A stretch of 64,000 nt of DNA, from the NCBI GenBank assembly GCA_018350325.1, contig JAEVLN010000051.1, forward strand, positions 124,001 through 188,000, in the 5' to 3' direction. A program made the position numbers and the translations under genes. This DNA comes from Globodera rostochiensis (Eukaryota; Nematoda; Chromadorea; Rhabditida; Heteroderidae). Positions 10,900 through 23,400 of the stretch are shown piece by piece. Every line of letters begins with the position of its first letter. Positions within the stretch are counted from its first letter, which is position 1. The notes beneath the pieces are model-generated. The model was not told the origin of the DNA, ran no database searches, and was given only the letters and a program-made list of their open reading frames with translations.

Positions 10900-11420
10900 A
10901 CTGATTTCATCAAGCCTATTTGTCGGACATTTTGTAAAATTATTTTACTATTTCAAAGAATAATATTTTATTATTAGGTTTGTTGAGTCATTTTGAAAAG
11001 CGCTAGGCATTAATTAATAAAAATCCTGTTTGAAATTTTTCCTTTACCAATCTATATATGTATTTTAATCATTTTTTACCATTTTAGGCTGTTTGTCTTA
11101 GTTTTTGGTTATATAACTCATCCTAAAATCGGCAAAGTTTTGTTTGGAGGAATATTTTTTTGCCAATTTAATTTGCTCGTAACTTTCTTCATTGTGGACT
11201 CCGGCACAAAATTTTTTGCGGATTCGTGCTCAGCGTGGCGAGAGGAATCGATTGGTAGCATTTTCATTCGGATCCGATCAGCCCCAAATTAAGTAAAAAT
11301 GCCCAAACATGAATAAATACTACAGAAATACGCCTCACGTGCACTGCTGAGTCTTCGCTATTTTTACTACCTGTTCTGTGGGTTATCGTATTTTTTTTAT
11401 TTTCAGAATATGACCGAAAA
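10900..11420. other. AT-rich sequence without a recognised gene
   Basis: Nothing coding is apparent. It separates two copies of the same 47-bp 3' gene end. Confidence 0.4.
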
Positions 11421-11467
11421 ATTGAACAACGTCGAAAATAACTGATTTCATCAAGCCTATTTGTCGG
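11421..11467 (+). repeat. 47-bp duplicate of a 3' gene end
   Basis: Essentially identical to 10880-10926, which spans the stop codon of the fragment gene and its 3' flank. It joins directly to the copied collagen flank at 11494. Confidence 0.85.
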
Positions 11468-11493
11468 GTATTTTCTAAAATAAGCACATTTAA

Positions 11494-11810
11494 ATGTGCA
11501 CCAAAAAAAGTGGCGGAGAATCGTCCGCCGGCCAAAAGAATGACACAAAAATGTGCGCAACTTTGGGAGACATTTATTGTTTTTTTTGGCGGTGCGCGGA
11601 GTCATTCAATGCAAAATTCATATAAACCCAATTGATCAAAATTATTTGTAATTCGCTTAAAATTGATTAAAATCTTAATAAAGCTAAGGAAATAAATGAT
11701 TTTAATTGAACTATTTTGTTTATCAAAGCTCTATTTTTTTAATTTTTGTCAAAATTATTTAACATTGTTCTCATGACAGTTAAACGTTTAATAACAAAAA
11801 CATATCAATT
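11494..11810 (-). repeat. Third, diverged copy of the collagen 5' flank
   Basis: Reverse complement of about 1030-1365. It retains the CCGCGCACCGCC/ATTTATTG region and continues past the palindrome's left boundary into the GT92-gene 3' flank. It includes an intact TTAATAAA site, which is where the MITE inserted in the right arm. Confidence 0.85.
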
Positions 11811-11973
11811 CCGAATTTTGACGTACAAAAACACAACAAATGCGTATTTATTGGAAATACCAGGTATGGGCACGGACCAAGTTTTTTATATACTTAGTTA
11901 ATTAATGTACTTGGATCCAATATTAAATTCCTGTATTAAATGAGTGTTCTTACTTATTTTTGTTAATTATTAC

Positions 11974-12541
11974 TAGGGCCGCCAATTATATGGAAATCCA
12001 TATTTTTTTTGCGCACTCGGAACAGCGTATAAATGCCATAAATAGTGTTTTTAACTTTGGTTGGAGCTTCTAGAGCCCATTTTATAATCTATGTTTTCCA
12101 TATTTCGCCATTTTTATCCATATTCCAAATTTTTTCCATATTTCGCCATTTTTTCAAAAATTCCTTAACAAAAATGTAATAAAAACGAAAAATACACCCC
12201 TAAGGATCGACTTCTTCAAAATTTTCAAAAAATGCACCCCTAAAAATTGACCTTTTCGCTACAAAAAATTCTGCCACCAAAAAATGAAAATTTTTAATAT
12301 TCTGCTTATTTTCCAAAAATTTTTCTGAAATGCCTTTAATTCACATATAAAAATTTTTATTTTTCTCATTACTTCAATTAGGGAAAACTTGCCCATTTTT
12401 TGCTATATTTGAAAAAAATTTTCTCCATATTTGGTCCATATTTTGCAATTTTTGTCCATATTTGGTCCATATTTTACAATTTTTCATCCATATTTTATGG
12501 CCGTATTTAGAGATTTTTTGTCCATATAATTAGCGGCCCTA
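11974..12541. mobile_element. hAT-like MITE
   Basis: 568 bp with terminal inverted repeats TAGGGCCGCCAATTATATGG / (C)CATATAATTAGCGGCCCTA and a perfect 8-bp target duplication ATTATTAC (11966-11973 and 12542-12549). The interior repeats 'tccatattt' phrases and shares 'cacccctaa' motifs with the element at 8501-9101. No ORF. It lies between two copies of a roughly 50-bp direct repeat starting 'atatcaattccgaatttt' (11803 and 12550). Confidence 0.85.
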
Positions 12542-12732
12542 ATTATTACATATCAATTCCGAATTTTGACGTACAAAAACACAACAAATGCGTATTTATT
12601 AAAAATAGAATTAACTGTAAAAAATTTAAAAAATTAGAACAATCATAATGATTTATTGCATAATTTTAAATGGAATATTGCACATAAATTATGTTCTTAA
12701 GATTTCAATCAAACAAAAAAAATCTCTCTATT

Positions 12733-15700
12733 TTAATTGTGCTTCACAATTTGTCGCTGAGGTACGGGCGAAACAGCCGGAAGAAGTGCCGGCGGCGGAG
12801 GTAGCAGCAAAATGGAATTGTTGTTGTTGTTCACTGAATAAGTTTTTTTCAAAAGTCGATCTTCTGATTCATTCACATTACCATAATTTGGGCTGTTTTT
12901 GATCACACCGCCAATGGTATTGTTGTTGTTGTTGTTCGGCACCAAAAAACCATCAAATTTAACGTCAAATTGAGCACCACAATTGATTTCGCCCTGCACC
13001 ATTGATGCGTATTCGTTTGTCTCAAAAAATTTGATAAAAGTCCATTTTGAACTTTAATAATTAGGGTGCGGATTATTAGTTCATTTCGTCGTTTCAAAAA
13101 ATCGTTTTTCGTCACTATTTTTACCATTATTTGGGCCTTTTTGTAAAATTTCATAAAAAATGAAAAGATACACGAATATTTTTATTTCTTGTTAAGATCC
13201 CTAAACGATTTCCTGTCAAATTTTTTTACCCCAAAAAATATAGCATATAAATCGACCTTTTTTAACTCACGATATTAAAAAACATTTTTTTGTTATTTGC
13301 CAGCAAAAAATGCGAATAAAAATAAAATGTTTGACCCATCGCGTCAAATTTTGTTTTTCTTTAAATATTCCATTATTTTTTTGATTTACCGTTTCCGGTG
13401 ACTCGCAGTCGCGCACTTCCGCCGCCGCTGGTGGGCCCCGTGGGAGGCGAGGGGTTTGATTCGGACGCGCAAACGGAATCGGCGACACTGGCCAGGCGGG
13501 CAAGACGGTGTTCATGTTCATTTGTCTTACAAATTAATGATTATAAAATCAATGAAAAACAAAAATTTTAAATATTACAAAACAATATTTTAAAATTAAG
13601 TATAGCTAGCTAGAATTGGTTTAAAATTGAAAATTCAATCAATTCAATGTACTCTTTAATAAAATTAATTTCAATTTTCGTTAACAACATTTTAAAAATT
13701 GAAGAACATAATAAATAATTCAAATGTAAGTTAATTTTAAATTTACCGCAATGGAATCGCCGTGTTCCCGTTGAGCACTGGCACGGCACAATTCCTCTGT
13801 TGGTTGAGCACGGCAGGGCATTGAGCATCTGATTTTTTCAAAATTCTGTTTAGACCAAAAAGTGTTTTACATTTGGGGTTGTTGACAATGACGAGTTGCG
13901 GTGGGCCGCCCATGTTTGCCGATTGTGACGCATGGGTTGGAGGGACGGCACCAAAAAATGGGGAGGACGGAGAGCTCATATAACTAAAAATAATTTCCCA
14001 TTGTCATTAGCATTTGTTTACTAAAAGCCTTTGATTTTGTAGAAAATTTGTTTTAATTAAAATGGTGATGGTAAGAAACTTGGGTGATATTTGTGTGGTC
14101 CGGTCCCGCCTCTCTCCCCTCACTTTTTTTTGAAAAAACAAAATTTTAAGACGAGAAAAGTTATTCTGGGGGTTTTCGAGGTCGTAGCATCCAAAGCTGG
14201 CCTTCCGTTTCGACCAATTTCAAAAATATTATGTCCGCCGAACTTGAACAATTTGACGCGTGCAGCAATTTTTGAAAATTAAAAAGAACTTATTGGACCG
14301 TATAGACACGTCAAATTTGGATTCTACGATCCCAAAAACTCCAAATGGACAACAATTAACGAATGGGACAGGACAAAAATATATTCAAACTTTATCCTTG
14401 TGTTTAAAATTGAATATAAAAAAAGTGCGCGACTGTGTTTATTTTACACAATGTGTCCATTAGAAAAAGTGCAAAAATCGCTTTTTTACGTAATTTCCGT
14501 GGTGCTCTCCGGTTGCAGCTGCCGCTGCATTTTGTTCCCATTGTCCGCTGCACCGGTGCTGCTCGCCAATTTATGCTCATTTTTTGCATCCATTTGCTGC
14601 TGCTGTTGTTGTTGTTGCTGCTGCGCTGCCCGTCGAAGAATGCGAAGTCGTTCAGCCACAAAGGAATCTTTGGTGGCAAATTCATTTTTTAAATTTTAAT
14701 ATTTTTCTTTATATTCAGTTGAACAAAAATGGTATACCTATATAGTAAACATGACATTTGTTTATGTTAAAACTTTTTTTGTTTAAATTAATTATTGAGT
14801 TTAAAAACGCCTTTCCTTACCGTCAAATATGTAATAGCACTTTTCGTTGAAGACGCTAATGTTGAGCACTTAAGATTTTAATATTTATTTTTAAATAAAA
14901 ATAATTTTGCTCGACCATGCTTAATGTGTCCAGTGAGGAGGACAGTGGAGGCGAAGGCCTTTGCACATTTCCGGTCCTTAAAGCCTTGCACGTTGCACAT
15001 CAGCCAATCCAGCATGTCGTCACCTATAAAATTATAAATAGAAAAATGTTTTCTTCTTTTGCTAAATAAATAAATTCCTTTTGGAGAATTATTTAATTGA
15101 AAAAAAAATTGTGGCGAATTTTTGCATATAATTTTCACTCCGAGCCAACCAATGAATGACATCGGCACAGGAATTTTAAGCCATTTTCTGTCCCGAATGT
15201 CCAGCCCGGAGCGCGGGTGTGCCATCCGACGCAAAATCACGCGCGGCTCCATGGCGGCATGCAACGGCGACGGCACGGACGGTGCCACTGCTGCTGCCGC
15301 CAAAGTAACAGCAGGGCACGACGAAGGATGGCCACCGCCGCTACCGGTGGTGGCAAAAACAACATCCGCTTAAAATTTATTTTTATATTTTTTGAAAAAA
15401 AAACTCGTAAATTTTTCCGTTCGTTTAGTTGTAAATTTTGAAAAATTTGCCAATTTTAAGACTGGTCAATTAATATTTCGTATAATTCTTCTTTTCTTCT
15501 AATTTTTTGTTTGGTGCCCAATTGTCCGTATCCAATTTTCAGGACTCAGAAAAATTTCCCACTCGGTCAAAAAAAAAGAATTGTTTTTTAAAATTAATCC
15601 ACCATTGTTGTTGGCTTGCTCATCCGCCCTTTTTGGATTCTGCTGCTTCTGCTTGGCCTTAGAAAATTTGCTTTTGTATTAAATTTTTAAAAATTTTGTT

Positions 15701-18611
15701 AACTTTTTGCACAGCCGGCACCAGCCGAGGCCCAACCCCGGCACGTCTGTCCAAATAGGCCGCCTGTTCCTCATCACTAGTCTCCTAAATTATTTGTTTT
15801 TTAAATGAAATTAATGCAAAAAATATTCCATTTCTTACTCTAAATTTGACAAAAATGTAAATATATTTTTTATTCATAACTGATTAGAACGTTTTGTGAA
15901 CAAAAATTTAATGTTAGATACCTTTTCTGCTGCCGTTAATTGTATTTGCTCCGACACTAGCGGATGCGGCGCGTCAATTATTTGTTCATTATTGTAAATT
16001 TTGGCGCCGGCCGGCACGTCCAAAAACTGCCTGCCATATTTTGGAGAATTATTTTAAAAAATATGAAGAAATATAAATTGTTTTATAAAAGCGCGATTTC
16101 CCAATCTCGGCTACAACTCTTCGCAAAATCAAGTATTCAAAGTTTCATTCAACGGGTTCTTATTTATTTTGCTTCAATTTCAACAAATTTCTCACTTTGT
16201 GCTCTCCACCCATTGGCCAATGTCCAATTGAATGGTCTCACAGAATTGGCTGAGCGCGTCCGATTTGTCCGACGAACTTCCTCCGCCCACATTCAACGGC
16301 CTGCGCTTGGCCACATACATTGTCACTGTTCTGAGCAAACAAAAAAATGAAAAAATGGAGGGCGGGTTTTGATTATACTACTCATTTAACATAGTTTTTT
16401 TTGTTACAAATATAAATTAAAAACTTTTATTTGTTTTGATTAAGTAAAATAATTCCCACTTTTTCACAAATTTCAACTGCTTGAGCAAGTAGAGGGCCTG
16501 CTTTTCACTCAAATCCTCGAACCTCGTCTCCTCAACCTGAATTCATTTTTTAACCAATAAAATGAAACGATTTGACCTGAATTATTTCGTCTCCAACTTC
16601 CAAATGACCGGATTTTTCCGCTGCACTGCCTTCAAATTTGTAAATTTCCGACTCGGCAAATTTTAACGGTTTTTTTTCATTGAAAACTAAATTTTTAAAT
16701 ATTGTTTAATATTTAAATACAAAATAAAATTCACTAAATTAAAAAAACACTTATGTACTATATTTAGACCCGACCCGGTTGAATGTTGTAAATGAAAATC
16801 GAGCTGTCCTGACAAGCCACCGAAATGCCCAGCGGCGCTTCCTGCAAACGCAGCTTCACCTCCTCAATCCTGGGCAGTGAATAGCTGCAAAAATGGAGAA
16901 ATTGGCCAATTTTTGAGAAGCACGTCTGAATTAAGCGCAGACCGATCGAGACCTCGTCGAAATTTCGCTAATTCTCAATCGAAAAATCTCGATTGGATAA
17001 CCACCTGCTCTCGTCGGAAGCGGACGAAATTGTGGACGGCACATATGGCTTTTGATGGCGCTGTCTTCGCCACTTCTGCCGGCCAAGCAGTGGTCGACCA
17101 GTGGAATTGCCTATAGAAAAATAAAAAATAAATTCTAAAAAATCAAATTCTCCACACAACAACAATAAAAAAAACTGTACCAAATGACATCGCTGGCTTA
17201 GACCGCAAAAAAATGCCGGAATTTGAACTGAAAAGGAAAATTTTACAGACAAATCCTTTATTACAACATTGATGTTCGATTGTACGGGTCTTCGGATGTT
17301 GAGCTGTACGGCTCGGCCAAATGTTCGCCAGCTCTTTCTAAATACTAAATTTTTTGTGAGTTTTCAAAAATTGAAAAAAATTTCGTTTCAAAAAAGAATT
17401 TTTTTATACTAACGATCAGCCAGTTTTTGACCCGTTTTTAATGGTGATCAGTCAGTTTTGATCAATATTTTTACTGCTGATCAGTGTGTTCGCGCCACTG
17501 CTGGCCGTCGTACCGGTGACCATGGACACGCGCTGTCCACCTGCGCAGTCAACAGTCATCAGCTCATTGCTGCTGCTGGCCACAATGGAGGACAGTGCCA
17601 GCGCGGACAGATGATGGTTCAGTGGTCGAAGCAATGGCATCTGACAGGGGAAGAGACAATGGCATTTTTCAAATTTTTAAAAACTCGTTTTAAAGGGCGG
17701 CATCATAACCAAAAAACATTTTAAAGCATTTCTAGACAGCCAATTCATAGAAGATTATTATTTTTTTACTAAAATTTTGTTTCATTTTTTGGAAAAAAAC
17801 TCCACAACCTCCGCAACACTGGCACCGCCATATTTGCGCATGCGCGGCAAAGTGCCCGCGTTGCCGGCGGCGGTCGAAGATGACGATGGAAGTGCCGGAG
17901 ACAGCAAGAACAGCTCGAACAGGCCGGTGGTCGCGGATCGCTCCAGGCGTTGCTGATCACGCACAAGCTCCGCCTTCACTTCACTAATCAAAGAAACCAT
18001 AATTTAATAGTGAATTTTTGCATTTAAAAATTATTGCTCCAAAATTTAAAAAAATAGTAAAGAAAAAACTTAACTTTTGAGAATTTTTTCATGTTTAAAA
18101 CGATAAAATAAAAATTCCCTCGGAGTTCCTGGAACTTTTTTTATAGAAAATTGGTGGAATGTCCTACGCATTGCTTGCCAATTCCTAATGCCGAATTCTC
18201 GTGAAATAACCTCTTCAATTCGGCGTCCCATCGACGGCAAAAATAGCGATAGCCCTTGCGGGTGAACACGGCCTTGCAGAAAAGTTATTTACAGAAAAAA
18301 ATTTGGGAAAAAAACCTTAAAGTCGCCCAATGTGATCAGATTAGACGGCACCAGCACTTCCGACATGTACGGAGTGGCCGAGTCGTCCAAATGGTAGTAA
18401 ACCTGGAAAATGGAAATTTATGAAAGAAACAAAATGCTAAATTTCCGGTTTTGATTAATTTTGGACAAATTTATGTGTGTGGGTTTGTTGGTGAAAATTT
18501 GAATTATTCGCCCATTGGAAAAATTCTGTAATATTTTAGGAAGTTGAGTTTTCATGCCTTGGTGCTGTTACTGCCACAACCCGCCAGCAATTCCTCGCCG
18601 CCAGCATTCAT
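12733..18611 (-). CDS. dsh: Dishevelled, Wnt pathway scaffold
   Basis: Twenty-three exons close in phase to 853 aa: 18611-18558, 18402-18316, 18272-18211, 17983-17809, 17640-17475, 17337-17265, 17227-17181, 17110-17005, 16884-16775, 16629-16577, 16536-16460, 16330-16196, 16030-15922, 15784-15704, 15657-15603, 15368-15150, 15023-14916, 14868-14821, 14667-14490, 13983-13871, 13828-13747, 13525-13390, 13020-12733. The DIX domain (about 18-95: VYYHLDDSATPY, LITLGDFK) polymerises. The PDZ domain (about 270-350: LGISVACQ, LEVGDEIIQ, TVTMYVAK) binds Frizzled. The DEP domain (about 510-600: GLDIRDRKWLKIPVP, DDMLDWL, EKCYYIF) acts at membranes. A polyQ tract follows DEP, and polyN/Pro-rich sequence ends the protein. 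The first intron has a GC donor (AAG|GCATGA). Start ATG 18611 is chosen because this join gives STK|VYYHLDD. The intron 13984-14489 holds a dispersed repeat shared with the collagen locus. Confidence 0.95.
13990..14275 (+). repeat. Dispersed repeat inside a Dishevelled intron, shared with the collagen palindrome
   Basis: Highly similar to about 3255-3690 (and its mirror 5983-6418), including the phrases GGTCCGGTCCCGCCTCTCTC and GGTCGTAGCATCCAAAGC. This copy lacks about 150 bp in the middle relative to the collagen copies. No ORF is conserved between copies, so it is probably a non-autonomous repeat. Confidence 0.85.
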
Positions 18612-19262
18612 TGTTGCAAAAAGTATACACAAAATTAAGAATTTACGCAATTTTTGCGGTTTAAGGCAAACGAACAAAATGCCACAAACGCTTTTTTTGA
18701 ACCTGAGTTTTTTTGTATTAGCCAAAAATCTGCCAATTTCAAACGCCGGTCACGAATTATCAAACTTCACTTTAAAAGAATTTACAATTAAAATTTTTAC
18801 AACATTTTAAATGCAATATTATCGGCCCTCACGTTTCGGTTAGGCTTAAGCCTCAGCTCGGCTCACCGTCAAAGTGCCAAACGGGATAAAGTGACAATGG
18901 GAAAATAGCATTTTGGGGTTAATTGCGCTCCATCCCATTTGCCTTCTTCTTTATGGATGATCTTTTGCTCCGCCATAGGCGTTTTAACCGTCTACGTCCA
19001 ACCAGTGGAATTTTCTCTCATCCTTACAGTTTTTAGCACCTACATAAGAAAACAATGAACAACAAAACAAGGCATGGGGAATCTTTTTGTTTATGTCTAC
19101 GATTGTGGAAAGTAAATGAAAACAAGAAAATGCGTGAAAGTTCGGAATCTGGAATAATTGGTTTTAAATTATATACAAAAAGCCTCATTTTCTTATAAAT
19201 GTTTCAATGCTTCGTTCTGTTTGACCCGTCGGAGAATAATGCCTTCGCTTCACTTTCTTCCT
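18612..19262. other. Interval between dsh and the calmodulin-like gene
   Basis: 650 bp upstream of dsh on the same strand as the calmodulin-like gene. I see no additional gene; it should contain the dsh 5'UTR/promoter and the 3'UTR of the EF-hand gene. Confidence 0.5.
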
Positions 19263-20495
19263 TCACACCTTCTGCCTCATCATGAACACAAATTCTTAAT
19301 AGCCAAAACAATTGAAATGCACATAATTAATTTACTAAAAAAGAAAGGGTGCAAAAGATGGGCAAGGACTGGACCGGCCGGGTTATTCGGGTCCGGGGGA
19401 TTACCCCAAAAAAAGTCCGTCCGTCCCTGTCGAACGGGAGTTTGTTTCTGTACCGTAAAAGAAAGTTGCCTCCGTCCGGACGGCGGGCCCCAACCAACAG
19501 AACACCTCACCCGCCCGCCCGCCCTATTTATGCAGCCGGTACGCACCGGTAAAATTGACTTTTCCGTCCCCGTCCAAGTCCGCTTCACGGATCATTTCGT
19601 GCACTTCGTTCTCCGTAAGTTCCTCCCCCAAATTTTGCATGACAAAGCGCAGCTCAACGGGCGATATGAATCCGTCGTTGTCCTTGTCGAACACCTTCAA
19701 CCGATGGAAATGGGGGGGAGGGGGGCGTTCACAACGGTTAAACTCCGATCAGCAGAAAGACCTGGAACGCCTCTCGCAATTCCTTCTCGTTCTCCGACTC
19801 TTTCACCTTTTGGCTCATCATTTTAACGAATTCGTCCAGTTCGATGCTTCCATTTCCTGAAAACACAATGCTCTCTCTCCGACCGAAAGAAATTCCTAAT
19901 TGAATGGTTATCAACCCTTTTTTTTCCAATTGCACAACGTCCAAAAGGGCGTTTTATGTGTTAAACCGGACATTCACTGACCGTTTACGTCAATTTCGCG
20001 CACCATTTCCTGCAATTCTTCCTCCGTCGGCGAGTGGCCCAGAGAGTGCATCACAACGCCAAGCTGTTTGTTTTCAAATATTATTATTAATAATAAATTA
20101 TTTGTATCTGCTGATTAAATTGAATTCACTAAAAGTTCGTTCGTCCCAACAGAACAATTCTTTCTTCCTCCCATCATCACTTTGATTTGCAAACATTTCC
20201 ATTTCTAATCACTTTTCTTACTTCGGAGGCCGTCACGCGTCCGTCGCCGTTTTTGTCGAACAGTTCAAACGCCTCTTTGAATTCGGCCACCTGACAACAA
20301 AGTTAAGTGATAAATCGTTTTTTTTTTGAATTGGTTAAAATTGTTTAAAAATGAAAATTGTCATTTTTTGCCCATCAAAACTGTTCGTTGCTCTCTGTCC
20401 ACCTGCTCGCTGGTCAGCCCGTCGATTTGCGGCAAGTCCTGCTCCCCCACGGCGTTCCTCCTGCCGCCGTCGTCCCCCAAACTCATGATCATCAT
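19263..20495 (-). CDS. Calmodulin-like four-EF-hand protein with N-terminal extension
   Basis: Six exons close in frame to 172 aa: 20495-20403, 20290-20222, 20063-19982, 19856-19762, 19694-19547, 19294-19263. All four EF loops look competent for calcium: [36 protein letters not shown] and a fourth, [12 protein letters not shown], split across the last intron. The C-terminus [10 protein letters not shown] is like calmodulin's. Canonical calmodulin is about 149 aa; this has an extra N-terminal segment of about 23 residues ([17 protein letters not shown]) before LTSEQ, as in nematode cal-type calmodulin paralogs. A further ATG three codons in is also possible as start. Likely a calcium sensor, partners unknown. 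Confidence 0.93.
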
Positions 20496-23400
20496 CGCCG
20501 CACGCAATTGTTGTTCTTCTTCCGTTCGTGTACAACAGCCGCCCACCCAATTAGCGCACAACAAAATTAATTCAAATGCACTTTAAGCGCCGCTTAAAAT
20601 AAGCGCAAAAATAATTGGACAAAAAATGGGGGGAAAGAGAAAAAAGAACGGATAATATCAACAAAAAAAGAAGAGTTTTTGCAATTAATTTGACTGACTC
20701 AGACTGCTCCATCCCCGAAATGTTCGGTCCCCTCCCCCCCCCCCCCCGACCGTTCCCTTCCCGTCCCCGAATTTGCACACCTAAAAATGATAATCGAATT
20801 TGAAATTGAGAGGGAATTGGTGTGGGGGAAAGCATTGCAAAGTGGAAACAAAATAAAATTACATAATAGGAGTGGAGGGGGTTGAGGGGATAATGGTCCG
20901 CCCCCCCCCGGGGATTATTTTTTTTGTTAAAAATTTAAATGGAAAAAGACAAAACAGGGAGCCGGCCGGCCGAAATTGGCGGGAGGGGAGGGATTTGCTC
21001 GCCTTCAAATAATAATCGGAGAATGCAAGGCCTAAAATGGTGGGCATTCTTTCTGTTTTGGATTTGCATTAATGAGAAAAGTTTTGGGAAAGAATGGAGA
21101 ACCAAACAAACAAATAGCCGGGAGGCGGGGGGCGATAGTTGAGAATGGGGGGTGGGGGGGGGGTAATGTAAAACTGATGAATTGAGAAGAGGGGGGAAGA
21201 ATTGATGAGCAAAGTGATCAGAGGGGCGCTGGATGATCGGAAGAAGGAGGGTGGACGATGTGAAGTATTTTGGGATGGAGACTGACTGAGTGCATGCGAT
21301 GGAAGGGAAAAAGGTTGTGAAGGAGCTCCTCTCACTGATGGCCCATGGCATGGACGGCAGGCGATCAATCATTCCGTCCGATCACTCACTCGCCGATTGG
21401 AAAGACTTCATTTGATGAGGGGAAGACAAACGCCATACCACGCCGCCTCAGCCGTCACCGCCACTCATTTCTTTTTGCAATTGGAAGGAAGGTTGGTTTC
21501 CCGAGTGGAGTTTTGGAAGGGTTACTACTGCTGCTGAGGGGAGGGGGAGGGGAGGCAATGTTTTGTTGACGAGGAAGCCCCCCCCCCCGGAGGGGATGCG
21601 GGGGTGGAGAAATTTTGGGAACGGAAATTGGCCGGCAAGGGATTGGGTTGCCCTTGGAGAAAGTTTTGGGTACATTTTCTTCCAGCAGCGGGGTCAATTG
21701 CGTATTCTGCAGTTTTCATAAAAGGCGGTGCTATATCGGAGGAAATGTTTGGAGAGGTCCAAAATGGCAAAAAAAAATTTTTTCCCATTTTTTGCTATAT
21801 TTTAAAGGGGATTATTTTCCAAATCAAAGTTTATGAATTTCCATGGCGCTTTGAATGCCAAACTAAGGAGTGATGTGATTGACTTAAACTTCCCATAAAC
21901 GAAACGATTGTCGAGGGAAAAGTGGAAAATTGGAGGGGAGGGGAGGGAAATGGAAGGGCATTCACTGATTAAACAACGAAACAATCACTGAAAAGTGTAA
22001 AATAAAATAACTCCTTTTTTTATTGCAAAGCAATCATTTCGAAACTTTTGAAACCCATAAGCAAACACATCGCCTCAAAAGCGCTGTTTGAGCACATTAC
22101 CTTTTCATTCATTTTCTCACATTGTTGGCCTTTCGGATCATTTGCCCAGCCATCCCCCCCCCTCGCCTAATTCGACTTTTGTGCACAGTAAAACCCCACG
22201 GGGGGAAAGGATGATGGAATGATTGTCGCAGTGATAATATCGAAAAAAAAAGTTTTGAAAATTGAGTTCCCCCAAACCAATTGGAGAATTATCAGCGAAA
22301 ATTGTGGTGGTCGGCCAAAGATTTGTTCGTCGGGCCCAAAATTGGTGAAAAAAGATTAAACGCCGGCGATATTTTGTGATTTGATGAATGCCTTTGGTGG
22401 AAAAAACACGTGCAACTTTTGGTGGGATTTGAACAGGTGGGCGGGAAAAGGGTGCGAAAACGAAGGACAAAAACGAATTTGGGCGAAAGTAAGCGGCGGG
22501 GGGGGGCCGACACCGAAAGACCATTTGGCGTCCCTCCGTCCGACTTTTTTCTGAAAAAGTTTCGACCTCCGAGTCGACTTTTCAAAAGTTACGACCCGTC
22601 CAATTAGCCGGAAGGAAAAAGGCTGAAAATATCCCCGCGAGCGACACAAATCGAGAGGCGAAATTGTCACTTCAAATAAAATTGGATAAAAACTTTTATT
22701 CCAATAGACTTCCCTTCAACCGAAGGCCAAAATCCCACCACGACCCGGTCATCCAATTTTCATATCAATAAGAATTTAAGCAACATTTCCGATCAAAAAA
22801 CGGAATTGAGTGAATTTGAATCCGCATCCGCAGCAGAAAGGTTACATAATGAAAATGGAGTTTTGGGGGGAGGGGTGGGGGCGGAATGCAACAGCCCCCC
22901 CCCCTCCCATGTAATTGCCATCTTTTGATCCCTCAATTAAAATGGCATGGAAATGAATGGAGTGTGTGCGTGCAGGTGGGCGTATAAGCCGAAAAGCCAA
23001 AAAAATCGTCCATTTCACTCGTGTAAATGAGAACATTTGTCAAACAAATTGAAAAATCGGAAAATTGTGTGCTCGGTTAGTCAAAAACCGATACGCAATG
23101 TGTACATATAAATTTTGGAGTGCCCTAATCCACGCCTTTTCGACCCAAAAATGGGAGGGAAAGGGACCCTCGGGGGACGGACGAACGGATGACAAATGAG
23201 TGGCAGAAAACGGTGCCCGAGGCGAAACGAGTAAAAAAAGGAACAAATTTTCCGGCACTTCCCCGCGCGAGGGCAAATGAATGGAAGGGAAATATTTGTG
23301 GGAATTGGCGAGGAGAAGCCAAAATGGGAAGGGAAGGGGTACATTTAAAAGATTTAAATCTGAAAGGTGAATTGGTAAATTAAGTGCCGAAGAATTATTG

